DNA from: Paenibacillus illinoisensis NBRC 15959
GTDB lineage: Bacteria; Bacillota; Bacilli; Paenibacillales; Paenibacillaceae
Length of the DNA stretch: 64,000 nucleotides
Assembly (NCBI RefSeq): GCF_004000925.1
Contig: NZ_BIME01000017.1
Span: 1-64,000, forward strand
Direction: 5' to 3'
Shown: piece by piece, positions 8,775-17,060 of the stretch
Position numbering within the stretch: position 1 is the stretch's first letter
How the letters are laid out: each line of letters opens with the position of its first letter
The notes under the pieces: generated by a model
Databases searched by the model: none
What the model saw: only the letters and a program-made list of their open reading frames with translations
Told to the model about the DNA's origin: nothing
Translations under genes and position numbers: made by a program

Positions 8775-9575
8775 TTGTATAGTGTAGTGGGTGTCCGTTT
8801 CAAAAAAGCGGGCAAAATTTATTACTTCGATCCCCTGGACCTTCCCATTGAGAAAGAAAACTGCGTTATCGTGGAGACAGCGCGGGGGGTAGAGTACGGT
8901 AAGGTAGTTGTTGGCAAGAAGGAAGTAAGCGAGTCCGATGTGGTGCTGCCACTCAAAAAGGTCATTCGGGTTGCGGGAGATACAGATGCCCGTGTGGTGG
9001 ATGAGAACAAGCGGGCAGCCAAAGAAGCATTCGGTACTTGTTTAAATAAAATCAAAGACCATGGCCTCAAGATGAAGCTGGTCGATGTGGAATTTACGTT
9101 TGATCGCAACAAGATCATTTTTTATTTTACAGCTGAAGGAAGAGTGGATTTCCGGGAGCTGGTTAAGGATCTGGCAAGCATTTTTCGGACACGGATCGAG
9201 CTGCGTCAGATTGGTGTACGGGATGAGGCCAAGATGCTTGGAGGAATCGGACCTTGCGGCCGTGTATTATGCTGTTCTTCCTGGCTGGGAGACTTTGAGC
9301 CGGTATCCATCAAGATGGCCAAAGATCAGAGCCTGTCACTGAATCCGACGAAAATTTCAGGGTTGTGCGGAAGACTCATGTGCTGTCTGAAATTTGAGCA
9401 TGATAACTATGAAAGTGTGAGAGAAGAACTGCCGGCTGTAGGCAAGTTGGTCGTCACCTCTATGGGTGAAGGGAAAGTTGTCGGCATCAATGCCGGTAAT
9501 CGCACAGTCCATGTTCAACTGTTCGACATCAGTAAAGTCAAAGAACTTCCGCTGGATGACGTCGTTATCAAGTAA
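8775..9575 (+). CDS. ricT: PSP1-domain protein RicT (YaaT)
   Basis: A 266-residue PSP1 protein. In B. subtilis YaaT/RicT forms a complex with YlbF and YmcA that carries Fe-S clusters, aids RNase Y-dependent mRNA processing and supports the Spo0A phosphorelay. Cysteine clusters CGRVLCC (near 161) and CGRLMCC (near 197) are the expected metal ligands. Start TTG 8775 gives MYSVVGVRFKKAGK, matching the homologue; AAGGGGG (8760-8766) is 8 nt upstream. A longer frame from 8745 lacks a ribosome site. Confidence 0.93.
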   Translation: MYSVVGVRFKKAGKIYYFDPLDLPIEKENCVIVETARGVEYGKVVVGKKEVSESDVVLPLKKVIRVAGDTDARVVDENKRAAKEAFGTCLNKIKDHGLKMKLVDVEFTFDRNKIIFYFTAEGRVDFRELVKDLASIFRTRIELRQIGVRDEAKMLGGIGPCGRVLCCSSWLGDFEPVSIKMAKDQSLSLNPTKISGLCGRLMCCLKFEHDNYESVREELPAVGKLVVTSMGEGKVVGINAGNRTVHVQLFDISKVKELPLDDVVIK

Positions 9576-9603
9576 ACCATAAAGGTTGCTTCGGGGTGGA
9601 AAC

Positions 9604-9972
9604 TTGGAAAAGAAAAATCTGTTTACGCACATTCATGAAATGGAAACCCAATTGGGTCAGTTGCACAGTGATTTAGGAGAGTTAAAAATGATTGTCAAAG
9701 AGCTGCTTGAAGATAATCAGCGGCTTACGATTGAGAATGAGCAGCTACGCAAACTGCTCAAGCGTGAGGCTCCGGTAGATCTGCCTGTTTCATCTGCACT
9801 GGCTCCAGCCGCTAGACCGGCAGGTCCGGCTACAGGTGAAGATGTGGTAGGTGAAGGATATGATAATCTGGCCCGGCTGTATCACGAAGGATTCCATATC
9901 TGCAATGTCTATTACGGACATCTGCGGACGGAAGGCGATTGTCTGTTCTGCCTGTCTTTTTTGAATAAATGA
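9604..9972 (+). CDS. yabA: Replication initiation control protein YabA
   Basis: A 122-residue protein that binds both DnaA and DnaN and limits initiation to once per cycle in B. subtilis. Residues 1-55 form a leucine-zipper coiled coil; an Ala/Pro linker follows; the C-terminus has the zinc pattern H-x2-C ... C-x2-C (FHICN and DCLFC). Start TTG 9604 gives MEKKNLF as in homologues, after GGGGTGG. A terminator follows at once, closing the tmk cluster. Its presence is relevant to the DnaA-box cluster near 1.1 kb. Confidence 0.93.
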   Translation: MEKKNLFTHIHEMETQLGQLHSDLGELKMIVKELLEDNQRLTIENEQLRKLLKREAPVDLPVSSALAPAARPAGPATGEDVVGEGYDNLARLYHEGFHICNVYYGHLRTEGDCLFCLSFLNK

Positions 9973-9976
9973 AGTG

Positions 9977-10008
9977 ACCGTAGGGAAGATCCCCTACGGT
10001 TTTTTTTC
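9977..10008 (+). terminator. Terminator after yabA
   Basis: A 9-bp stem ACCGTAGGG / CCCTACGGT followed by eight T. Confidence 0.92.
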
Positions 10009-10071
10009 AAGGTTATAGACCTAAACTAAAGCTAAAATGCGATATAGAGTACCGGAGGATGAACGTATCAT

Positions 10072-10860
10072 ATGACAGCCAATGAAGCTAAAGAAGTAAT
10101 TTTGCATGAATCAGAACGGATTGATGATCTGCTCTCTCATGATTTGAGAATCATTCAAAGTGATGAAGTATTCAGTTTTTCTATGGACGCCGTATTGCTT
10201 GCCCGGTTTGCTTCTGTTCCTAAACGAGGCCGTGTACTCGATTTATGTACGGGGAATGGGGTTGTTCCCATTCTGCTGACAACGCGTACGCAGGCCACCC
10301 TGGAAGGAATCGAGATTCAGCCAAGGCTGGCAGATATGGCACGGAGAAGCGTGAAGCTGAATGCTCTGGACCAATCGATCACAATTCATGAAGGCGACCT
10401 GCGGGAACTGGTGAAACAGACAGGACATGCTGTGTATGATGCGATTACTGTGAATCCGCCATATATGCCGCTAAATGGAAGTGACCTGAAAATGAATACA
10501 CACCAAGCCATGGCACGTCATGAGTTGGGATGTACATTGGAGGAAGTTATTCAGGCATGCAATCGTCTCGTGCGTAATGGAGGAAAGGTATCCATGGTTC
10601 ACCGCCCTCAACGGCTAGGGGAGATTATCTCTCTGATGAGGGAGTACAAGCTTGAGCCGAAGCGAATCCGAATGGTTCATCCACGCGCTCACCTCGAAGC
10701 CAATATGGTGCTAATCGAAGCGCTGAAGGATGGCAAACCCGAAGTGCGCATGCTTCCGCCCCTCATTGTCTACAATGAAGAAGGAACCTACTGTGATGAA
10801 ATTATGGATATTTATTACGGATCACAACAACCAACGGGTACTACGGAAGGAGGAGTGTAA
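10072..10860 (+). CDS. TrmN6-like tRNA (adenine-N6) methyltransferase (YabB)
   Basis: A 262-residue class I SAM methyltransferase. Motif I is VLDLCTGNGVVPILL near 56-70, and NPPYMPL near 131 is the catalytic motif of N6-adenine methylases. Homologues modify A37 of tRNA1(Val) in E. coli; the target here is inferred. B. subtilis yabB is at the same place. GGAGG lies 13 nt before ATG 10072, rather far. The stop abuts the GTG start of rsmI; yazA (GIY-YIG), found between them in B. subtilis, is absent. Confidence 0.85.
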   Translation: MTANEAKEVILHESERIDDLLSHDLRIIQSDEVFSFSMDAVLLARFASVPKRGRVLDLCTGNGVVPILLTTRTQATLEGIEIQPRLADMARRSVKLNALDQSITIHEGDLRELVKQTGHAVYDAITVNPPYMPLNGSDLKMNTHQAMARHELGCTLEEVIQACNRLVRNGGKVSMVHRPQRLGEIISLMREYKLEPKRIRMVHPRAHLEANMVLIEALKDGKPEVRMLPPLIVYNEEGTYCDEIMDIYYGSQQPTGTTEGGV

Positions 10861-11742
10861 GTGACTTTGCACATTCAAAAAAGCTATGCGGAAGCCCATG
10901 ATGGTCGGGGTAAGTTATATTTGGTTGGAACACCGATTGGGAATTTGGATGATATGACATTTCGAGCAATTAAGACATTGCAGAGTTGTGATATCATTGC
11001 GGCAGAAGATACAAGGCAAACCCGAAAGCTGCTCACTCATTTTGAGATCACCCCTTCCATGTTGTTTAGTTATCATGAACATAATAAGGCCGCAAGTGGC
11101 CCTGAACTGATACGCTATATAATAGAAGGAAAAAATTTGGCACTGGTCAGCGATGCTGGTTTGCCAGCCATTTCAGACCCGGGTTCTGATCTGGTACAAC
11201 TAGCAATTGAGGCAGGAATTCATGTTATTCCGATTCCGGGTGCCAATGCAGCATTGTCTGCTCTAATTGTATCCGGACTACCGACGGAACGCTTCACGTT
11301 CGGCGGCTTTTTGCCGCGCGAGAAAAAGGATATGCGAAAAGTGCTGGAGGGTTTTGACGAATCTAACGGTACGTTGTTGTTTTATGAGTCACCGCATCGT
11401 ATTCGCAAAACGTTGGTCAATCTGGAAGAGATTCTGGGGGATCGTTCGGTTGTGCTGGCTCGTGAGCTGACGAAGCGACATGAGGAATTTGCACGAGGCA
11501 CGGTTCGCGAGTGCATAGACTGGCTGGAGGAACATCCGCCGCTTGGAGAGTACTGTTTGCTTGTAGAAGGCATTAAGGAACAGGAGCGTAAAGCAGAGCG
11601 TGAAGCCTGGTGGCAGCAATTGTCCCTGGAGGACCACGTCAGCCATTATGAAGGCGAAGGACTTCACCGCAAAGATGCGATGAAAAAAACAGCAGCGGAC
11701 CGAGGATTAACGAAACGTGATGTATATAACGCGCTGATCTAA
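10861..11742 (+). CDS. rsmI: 16S rRNA 2'-O-ribose C1402 methyltransferase
   Basis: A 293-residue tetrapyrrole-methylase-fold enzyme that methylates the ribose of C1402 in 16S rRNA using SAM. LVGTPIGNLDDMTFRA, AAEDTRQTRKLL and SDAGLPAISDPG are in the expected order. The C-terminal part is a helical tail of usual length. GTG 10861 follows AAGGAGG at the end of the previous gene, so the two are coupled. Confidence 0.95.
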   Translation: MTLHIQKSYAEAHDGRGKLYLVGTPIGNLDDMTFRAIKTLQSCDIIAAEDTRQTRKLLTHFEITPSMLFSYHEHNKAASGPELIRYIIEGKNLALVSDAGLPAISDPGSDLVQLAIEAGIHVIPIPGANAALSALIVSGLPTERFTFGGFLPREKKDMRKVLEGFDESNGTLLFYESPHRIRKTLVNLEEILGDRSVVLARELTKRHEEFARGTVRECIDWLEEHPPLGEYCLLVEGIKEQERKAEREAWWQQLSLEDHVSHYEGEGLHRKDAMKKTAADRGLTKRDVYNALI

Positions 11743-11834
11743 TCCTCTGCATGATCCAAACATACGGTTAAATAGGGGAACATAACCTGAAAAGTTTCTT
11801 ATTGGAAACCTTAGAGAAATATTAAAAGTCACAG

Positions 11835-11869
11835 GCGGTGCAAAAATAAATCTTGAATTTTTTCACCGC
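11835..11869 (+). terminator. Hairpin after rsmI, possible terminator
   Basis: GCGGTG plus five A pairs with T-run plus CACCGC (one mismatch). The downstream T content is low (TTTCC), so termination is uncertain. Confidence 0.45.
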
Positions 11870-11920
11870 TTTCCTGGTTATGTCATGCCTGCATTTATGG
11901 TTGGTCCGAATAGGGTAATA

Positions 11921-11959
11921 AAAAAAAAGACCTTCCAACGGTGGGGTTCACACCGGGAA
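11921..11959 (-). terminator. Terminator of abrB
   Basis: On the minus strand CCTTCC and CGGTG pair with CACCG and GGAAGG, followed by a run of eight or more T. Confidence 0.85.
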
Positions 11960-12024
11960 GGCAAGTAAGGAATATAAAAAGGTTAGAATTAACAATTCAA
12001 TAAGTCCATTATACCTGAAATTTC

Positions 12025-12279
12025 TTATTTTGTCACAGGTGCAGGGATTTCAGAAATACATTCGTTACAAACGATTTTACCTTTGAAGTATGTAACGTTC
12101 TCAGCGTTACCACAGAAGATACAAGCTGGCTCGTATTTTTTCAACATGATGCGCTCACCGTCAACATAGATTTCCAGAGCATCTTTTTCACCGATACCCA
12201 GTGTACGGCGCAATTCGATTGGAATAACTACCCGTCCCAGTTCGTCTACTTTTCTAACAATACCTGTTGATTTCATCAT
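12025..12279 (-). CDS. abrB: Transition-state regulator AbrB, with a Cys-pair C-terminus
   Basis: An 84-residue DNA-binding regulator. Residues 1-50 are the swapped-hairpin AbrB domain (STGIVRKVDELGRVVIPIEL) and match B. subtilis AbrB nearly residue for residue. The C-terminus differs: instead of the B. subtilis oligomerisation half it has CIFC and CNEC 18 residues apart, a likely zinc finger. AbrB represses post-exponential genes. ATG 12279 has AGAGGAG about 11 nt upstream. A sigma-A promoter (12350-12378) and Spo0A boxes (12310-12326) lie upstream, so repression by Spo0A~P is likely. Confidence 0.92.
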   Translation of the reverse strand: MMKSTGIVRKVDELGRVVIPIELRRTLGIGEKDALEIYVDGERIMLKKYEPACIFCGNAENVTYFKGKIVCNECISEIPAPVTK

Positions 12280-12309
12280 TATAATCAGTGCTCCTCTCAG
12301 CTACTTATC

Positions 12310-12326
12310 TTTGTCATTATTCGACA
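12310..12326 (-). promoter_or_regulatory. Spo0A boxes in the abrB leader
   Basis: TTCGACA at 12320-12326 is the reverse of the 0A-box core TGTCGAA. TTTGTCA (12310-12316) is a one-mismatch box facing it. They lie some 17-33 nt after the predicted abrB start site, as in B. subtilis. Confidence 0.7.
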
Positions 12327-12349
12327 TTATTTTATGTTTTATGATACTC

Positions 12350-12378
12350 ATCATACCAACGATTCCCAAAACAGTCAA
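12350..12378 (-). promoter_or_regulatory. Sigma-A promoter of abrB
   Basis: Minus strand TTGACT (12378-12373), 17-bp gap, TATGAT (12355-12350). Confidence 0.8.
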
Positions 12379-12473
12379 CCTTAAAATTAGCTTAAAATTA
12401 AGGCTGTTTTGGATAAGATTACGGGTGGCAAGGGGTTAAGAGCGATTTTTCATATTTAAACATCAATGTCAGC

Positions 12474-12568
12474 TTTGTCGATTTGGAAAACATTAAAAGT
12501 ACCTTATTCGACAAAATTCGTCATTGTGTGTCGAATAATTGGGCTGGTTAGGGCTAAAAGCGACAAAC
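12474..12568 (+). promoter_or_regulatory. Cluster of Spo0A-box-like sites before the HD gene
   Basis: TTTGTCGAT (12474-12482), TTCGACAAA (12508-12516, an exact TTTGTCGAA on the minus strand), TGTCGAATA (12529-12537) and GCGACAAAC (12560-12568). The second and third also form an inverted repeat TTATTCGACA / TGTCGAATAA, 12504-12538. Confidence 0.6.
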
Positions 12569-12597
12569 ACAACTCAAAAACAAGGGAGCGAAGCGAC

Positions 12598-13875
12598 ATG
12601 GAACAGCGTTTAACCGAAGAGAAAGTGTTTAAAGATCCGGTACATAATTATATTCATGTGCAAGATCCGATCATATGGCAGTTGATCAATACCCCCGAGT
12701 TTCAGCGCTTGCGACGGATCCGTCAGTTGGGAACATCCTATCTGACTTTTCACGGTGCTGAACACAGCCGGTTTTCACACTCATTGGGTGTTTACGAAAT
12801 TACACGGAAGATTATCTCTCAATTTGAAAGAAGTCACTACTCCGATTGGCCTAAGGAAGAAAAAGCCGTTGCACTCTGCGCTGCATTATTGCATGACTTG
12901 GGTCACGGGCCATTCTCTCACTCCATTGAAGAAGCCTTCGACATGAACCATGAGGACTGGACCTGCCGAATTATTCTTGGGGATACCGAAGTGGGGGCGA
13001 TCCTGAGACGGGTTGCTCCCGATTTCCCGGAGAAGGTGGCCTCTGTTATTCAGAAAACATATGAAAAGCCAATCGTCGTGAATTTGGTCACTAGCCCACT
13101 TGATGCAGACCGGATGGACTATTTGCTTCGGGATGCATACTTTACAGGTGTAAACTACGGAACCATCGACCTTGACCGCATCCTGCGAATGCTTCGTCCT
13201 TATCACGGAAGAATTGTAGTCAAGGAATCCGGTATGCATGCCGTGGAAGACTATTTGATGTCACGTTACCAGATGTACTGGCAGATTTATTTCCATCCGG
13301 TGACCCGAAGCTCCGAAATTATCCTGAGACAAATATTTAAGCGTGCAAAAGAGCTAGTAAAGCAGGGGTTCCAATTCCGTTTCATGCTGGAGCCACTGCC
13401 ACAACTGTTTGACGGAGTGCTCTCTGTCGATGAATATCTCCAATTGGATGAGGCTTTAATCCAGACCACATTCATGCAGTGGCGTAAAGAGAACGATTCT
13501 GTTCTAAGCGAGTTATGCGAACGTTTTATGGATCGCAGGTTGTATAAGTATGTAGAGGTTGAACAGATCGATGTGGAAACGATTGAAGAAATTCGGGTTG
13601 CCTTTGCCAAAGCGGGTCTTCAACCCGAATATGACTTGGAAATTGATTTTCCGACGGATCTTCCGTATGATGTGTTTCGTCCGGATGAATCGACAGACAA
13701 ACAGATTCTGCTGCTGGATAGACAGGACAAGTTGCATGAATTATCCGAGGTTTCGGACATCGTCCGTTCAATCAGCGGTATACATCGTGGTAAGCACCAT
13801 CTGTACTATCCGCAAAACAAGGTGGACGCCATCATTCACGAGCTGCCATCTCATATTCGCCCATACTTCTCATGA
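12598..13875 (+). CDS. HD-domain phosphohydrolase (YwfO-like)
   Basis: A 425-residue HD-superfamily protein. AEHSRFSHSLGVYE, then HDLGHGPFSH (about residues 99-108) and later PLDADRMDYLLRDAYFTG are the metal-binding motifs of dGTPase-like HD enzymes. Family members cleave nucleotides such as dNTPs; the substrate here is not determined. ATG 12598 has an AAGGGAGCG site, and MEQRLTEEKVFKDPVHNYI aligns with family starts; an upstream extension to 12466 has none. It stands where metS is found in B. subtilis and is divergent from abrB across shared 0A boxes. Confidence 0.88.
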   Translation: MEQRLTEEKVFKDPVHNYIHVQDPIIWQLINTPEFQRLRRIRQLGTSYLTFHGAEHSRFSHSLGVYEITRKIISQFERSHYSDWPKEEKAVALCAALLHDLGHGPFSHSIEEAFDMNHEDWTCRIILGDTEVGAILRRVAPDFPEKVASVIQKTYEKPIVVNLVTSPLDADRMDYLLRDAYFTGVNYGTIDLDRILRMLRPYHGRIVVKESGMHAVEDYLMSRYQMYWQIYFHPVTRSSEIILRQIFKRAKELVKQGFQFRFMLEPLPQLFDGVLSVDEYLQLDEALIQTTFMQWRKENDSVLSELCERFMDRRLYKYVEVEQIDVETIEEIRVAFAKAGLQPEYDLEIDFPTDLPYDVFRPDESTDKQILLLDRQDKLHELSEVSDIVRSISGIHRGKHHLYYPQNKVDAIIHELPSHIRPYFS

Positions 13876-14185
13876 TTATGAAGTGAGCCGTGGAGAGCAA
13901 AAAATTTACAAATTAGCTATGACAGAAAGAATTTCTATTTCGAGATATTATCATGATACAGTAATCTGCTTTAATGGAGAGTATATGTAGATCGACATAA
14001 TTTTGTAATGTACACTTTTTTTGAACAAGTTGAGATCATAAGGGCTCCTATATATAGTAGAAATTAAATTTGGTAATTCCACATGTTGTACTCTGAAAAA
14101 TCAATGATGATGATAAAATGGGTGCATTTTATAGGATTTTGATTGGGATAGAAAACAGTTATTCGACAGGAAGGGAGAAATACAA
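13876..14185. other. Intergenic region before tatD
   Basis: AT-rich, with no supported ORF or terminator. TTATTCGACA (a 0A-box core) lies at 14159-14168 just before the tatD ribosome site and occurs again at 14192-14201 inside the gene start. Confidence 0.4.
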
Positions 14186-14956
14186 ATGATGTTATTCGAC
14201 ACACATACACACCTGGATGCACCGCAATTCGACGAGGACCGCGAGGAGATGATTCAACGTGCTGTAGACGCCGGGGTTGGCCGTATGATCAATGTCGGTT
14301 TCAACCGGGAGACCATTCCATCCACGATGAAGCTTGCCGAAACGTATGATTTTATATATGCTGCTGTAGGCTGGCATCCTCAGGATGCCATTACGATGCA
14401 GGAGGGCGATCTCGAGTGGATTGCGTCTCTGTGCAAACATGAAAAAGTCGTTGCCATAGGCGAGATTGGCCTGGATTATTATTGGGACACTTCACCCAAG
14501 GATGTGCAGCATCGTGTATTAAGACAACAGATCGGACTGGCTCGTGAACTTAACATGCCTATTGTCATTCATAATCGCGATGCTCATGAGGATATTGTCA
14601 AAATTTTGCGTGAAGAGAAAGCTGGACAAGTCGGGGGTGTCATGCACTCTTTCTCAGGAAGCTGGGAAACGGCAAAACTCTGTCTTGATCTAGGGTTCCA
14701 TCTATCCTTCGGTGGACCAATTACGTTCAAAAATGCCAAGCAGCCGAAAGAGGTACTGGCGAAGGTACCGATGGACCGATTTTTCATTGAAACCGACTCC
14801 CCATATCTTACACCACATCCTTATCGTGGAAAACGAAATGAAACAGCGCATGTACGTCTGGTTGCAGAAGCAGCTGCGGAAATTAAAGGCATTTCGGTAG
14901 AGGAAATTGCTGCAATAACGACCAAAAATGCCATGGAACGATTTGGAATTCGTTAA
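14186..14956 (+). CDS. tatD: TatD-family metal-dependent DNase
   Basis: A 256-residue TIM-barrel hydrolase. Metal ligands sit in DTHTHLD (N-terminus), GEIGLDYYW, HNRDA, MHSFSG and ETDSPYLTP. The family are 3'-5' exonucleases acting on DNA and sometimes RNA. AAGGGAG precedes a double ATG; 14186 is used. It corresponds to yabD of B. subtilis. A terminator follows. Confidence 0.95.
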   Translation: MMLFDTHTHLDAPQFDEDREEMIQRAVDAGVGRMINVGFNRETIPSTMKLAETYDFIYAAVGWHPQDAITMQEGDLEWIASLCKHEKVVAIGEIGLDYYWDTSPKDVQHRVLRQQIGLARELNMPIVIHNRDAHEDIVKILREEKAGQVGGVMHSFSGSWETAKLCLDLGFHLSFGGPITFKNAKQPKEVLAKVPMDRFFIETDSPYLTPHPYRGKRNETAHVRLVAEAAAEIKGISVEEIAAITTKNAMERFGIR

Positions 14957-14960
14957 AAAA

Positions 14961-15010
14961 CGAAGCAAATGCGATGAAAAAGAGAGGTAGACGGAGCGAA
15001 TTTGCTTTTT
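14961..15010 (+). terminator. Terminator after tatD
   Basis: AAGCAAAT near 14963 pairs with ATTTGCTT near 15000, with a long loop and a run of five T. Confidence 0.6.
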
Positions 15011-15194
15011 GATCCAAATAAATGAAGAATATTACAATATTTTAACCAAATATTTAGAAAAACGTACTTGAACAACGCTTTACAACATGCATCGAAACAG
15101 GATATCATCTTTTCAGTGAATTGTTGTGAGGAAAATTGGACAGATGTTCGGGGGATGAACAAAGGGACACTTTCCGATGACACAACAATACTTT

Positions 15195-15455
15195 TCATGA
15201 ACCGATCTCGCTGAGTCTCCGTTAACGGAGAGCGGGGGAACCAATAGGGCTTAAACATCAGTGTTAGCAGCTGATGCGCATCGTTCGCTGACCCAAAAGC
15301 AGCGGATGCATTTGCGAAGCACTATTTGATTTCTTCTTTGGGTCTCGGGGTGAATTCAAGGGCATCCGCCATGAGCGGGTGACCGGAGATAGGGCGGCTC
15401 TCTTTCGCCCGAACCCGACAGCTAACCTCGCAAGCGGAAAAAGAGAGGCAACCTC
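15195..15455 (+). ncRNA. ydaO-type c-di-AMP riboswitch
   Basis: Conserved blocks of the ydaO/yuaA class occur in order: ATCTCGCTGAGT with a short hairpin (15205-15230), GCGGGGGAACCAAT (15232-15245), a variable insert, TCTCGGGGTGAATTCAAGGG (15343-15362), CATCCGCC with GAGCGGGTGACCGG, and CCCGAACCCGACAGCTAACC (15408-15427) ending CTCGCAAGCGG. This class binds c-di-AMP and often controls wall-remodelling and ion genes, turning them off when the ligand is high. It lies before the G5/3D wall protein and is followed by a terminator. Confidence 0.93.
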
Positions 15456-15488
15456 GTGCATGAATTTCCGATATTCAAAATCATTCGG

Positions 15489-15533
15489 AAGCCACGAAAG
15501 AGTTCCTCTTACACTCTTTCTTTGGCTTTTTTG
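15489..15533 (+). terminator. Expression-platform terminator of the riboswitch
   Basis: AGCC plus GAAAGAGT pairs with ACTCTTTC plus GGCT, followed by TTTTTTG. It lies about 35 nt after the aptamer and 190 nt before the gene. Confidence 0.8.
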
Positions 15534-15588
15534 TTTTTGAATAAAAGAAATAAGGTCATCATACGGTAAGAATTCAGGTGGTGACATC

Positions 15589-15663
15589 ATGTTGCGAAGA
15601 GTGGTTCATGGTGCAGAACCGGTCATTGAGATATCGATCAGTTCTGTAGAAAATTTGGTATAG
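15589..15663 (+). CDS. Possible 24-residue leader peptide
   Basis: An ATG frame of 24 codons ending TAG follows an AGGTGGTG site by about 6 nt, between the riboswitch terminator and yabE. The peptide (MLRRVVHGAEPVIEISISSV...) has no recognised family. It may be chance. Confidence 0.25.
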   Translation: MLRRVVHGAEPVIEISISSVENLV

Positions 15664-15723
15664 TCGCGTCAAAGACATCATGCATTAACTTTAGACGGCG
15701 AGGCTATGAAGGAGGACGGAGAA

Positions 15724-16908
15724 GTGGGCACATTCCAACCAGAAGAGACCCATGAGTCACGATCATCCAGTAAGTCTTACGCGTTGCGGTGGAAGCATGA
15801 GAACATGCGTCAAATGGCACTGATCGCTATTTTCTCAATCGCGCTTACAATCATGATCTTGTTAGTCGTTTACGGTCAAGCCGGGAAACAAATTTCGCTG
15901 GTTATTGATGGCAAAGCTCAAGCGGTAGAGACTCGTACAGGAATGCTTCAAGAAATGCTGGAGGAGCAATCAATCACAGTCAGCCCCCACGATGAGGTAT
16001 CCATGCCTTTGAACGGGGCAATCGCAGATGGAGACCGCATTGTTATTGAGCGGGCCGTTCCAGTCAACATTACGGCAGACGGAGACACCAAGACTCTGTA
16101 TACAACCGATTCATCGGTAGAAGATGCAATTCAGAAATCTGGAATTGAAGTTGCCAGTGAGGATAAGGTTTATCCTGCGCTCGCAACACCAATCAAGGCA
16201 GATATGAAAATTCGCGTAGTGCGTGTAACAAAGCGTACAGTGGAAGTGGAACAGCCGATTGCGTACAAAGTAATCAAAACGGCTGACCCTAGCTTGTACA
16301 AAGGTGACAATCGTGTCATCGTAAACGGCAAAGAAGGTACACTTGTACAGCATATCGAAAAGGTGTTTCAGGATGGAGAGTTAGTCTCCAAAAAGATGGT
16401 GGGCAAATCGGTATCGACCAATCGTGTCGATAAAGTTATTGCTGTCGGAACCAAAGCAAAACCTGTTGTGAAGCAGCCGGAGATTCAGACGGTATCGGCC
16501 CAAACCTCCACAGCAAAGAAAGCAACGACAACGAACTCGAAGAAAACCGCTGCATCAGGCAGCAAAGTGATTACCGTCTCAGGCACTTCTTTTAAATATT
16601 CTAAAGTACTTAAAAATGTATCGATGACCGCTTACTCTTCTGAGGAGCCTGGCATTGGTACAAAAACAGCTTCCGGTACCCGGGTAACTGAAGGACGGAC
16701 CATTGCGGTCGATCCAAAAGTGATTCCGATCGGCTGGTGGGTGTACATTGAGGGCCTCGGCTTCCGTCGTGCGGAAGATACCGGCGGTGCCATTAAAGGC
16801 AACAAAATCGATGTGTATTATGACAGTGTAAAGCATGCCCTGAATTTCGGACGTAAGAAAGGCAAGACGGTATATGTGATCGGTCCGGTGAAGCCGGAAG
16901 CGAACTAA
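15724..16908 (+). CDS. yabE: G5 and 3D domain cell-wall protein (YabE-like)
   Basis: A 394-residue envelope protein. The N-terminus is cytosolic, then one membrane segment (about residues 31-52). Two DUF348 repeats follow (about 60-165), a G5 domain (about 170-245), a Thr/Lys-rich linker, and a C-terminal 3D domain with the aspartates of AVDP, AEDTGG and KIDVYY. Such Rpf/Sps-like proteins are predicted lytic transglycosylases that remodel peptidoglycan. GTG 15724 has AAGGAGG 8 nt upstream; the ATG at 15706 overlaps that site. A c-di-AMP riboswitch controls it. Confidence 0.92.
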   Translation: MGTFQPEETHESRSSSKSYALRWKHENMRQMALIAIFSIALTIMILLVVYGQAGKQISLVIDGKAQAVETRTGMLQEMLEEQSITVSPHDEVSMPLNGAIADGDRIVIERAVPVNITADGDTKTLYTTDSSVEDAIQKSGIEVASEDKVYPALATPIKADMKIRVVRVTKRTVEVEQPIAYKVIKTADPSLYKGDNRVIVNGKEGTLVQHIEKVFQDGELVSKKMVGKSVSTNRVDKVIAVGTKAKPVVKQPEIQTVSAQTSTAKKATTTNSKKTAASGSKVITVSGTSFKYSKVLKNVSMTAYSSEEPGIGTKTASGTRVTEGRTIAVDPKVIPIGWWVYIEGLGFRRAEDTGGAIKGNKIDVYYDSVKHALNFGRKKGKTVYVIGPVKPEAN

Positions 16909-17011
16909 AATCGTTTTACTTTGAAATGGGAATGCTATAAAATAGTTGCATGAATGAATCATGCGGAATATGCGGCGGTGGAGTCTGAATAGGCTCGCCG
17001 CCGTTTGGCAG

Positions 17012-17037
17012 AGAAGAGGATATTCCTCTTCTTTTTG
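17012..17037 (+). terminator. Terminator after yabE
   Basis: A perfect 9-bp stem AGAAGAGGA / TCCTCTTCT, 3-nt loop, then T-run. A further GC-rich hairpin (CGGCGG / CCGCCG) lies at about 16972-17003. Confidence 0.88.
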
Positions 17038-17060
17038 CGTTAGAAAGGAAGAAATGGAAC

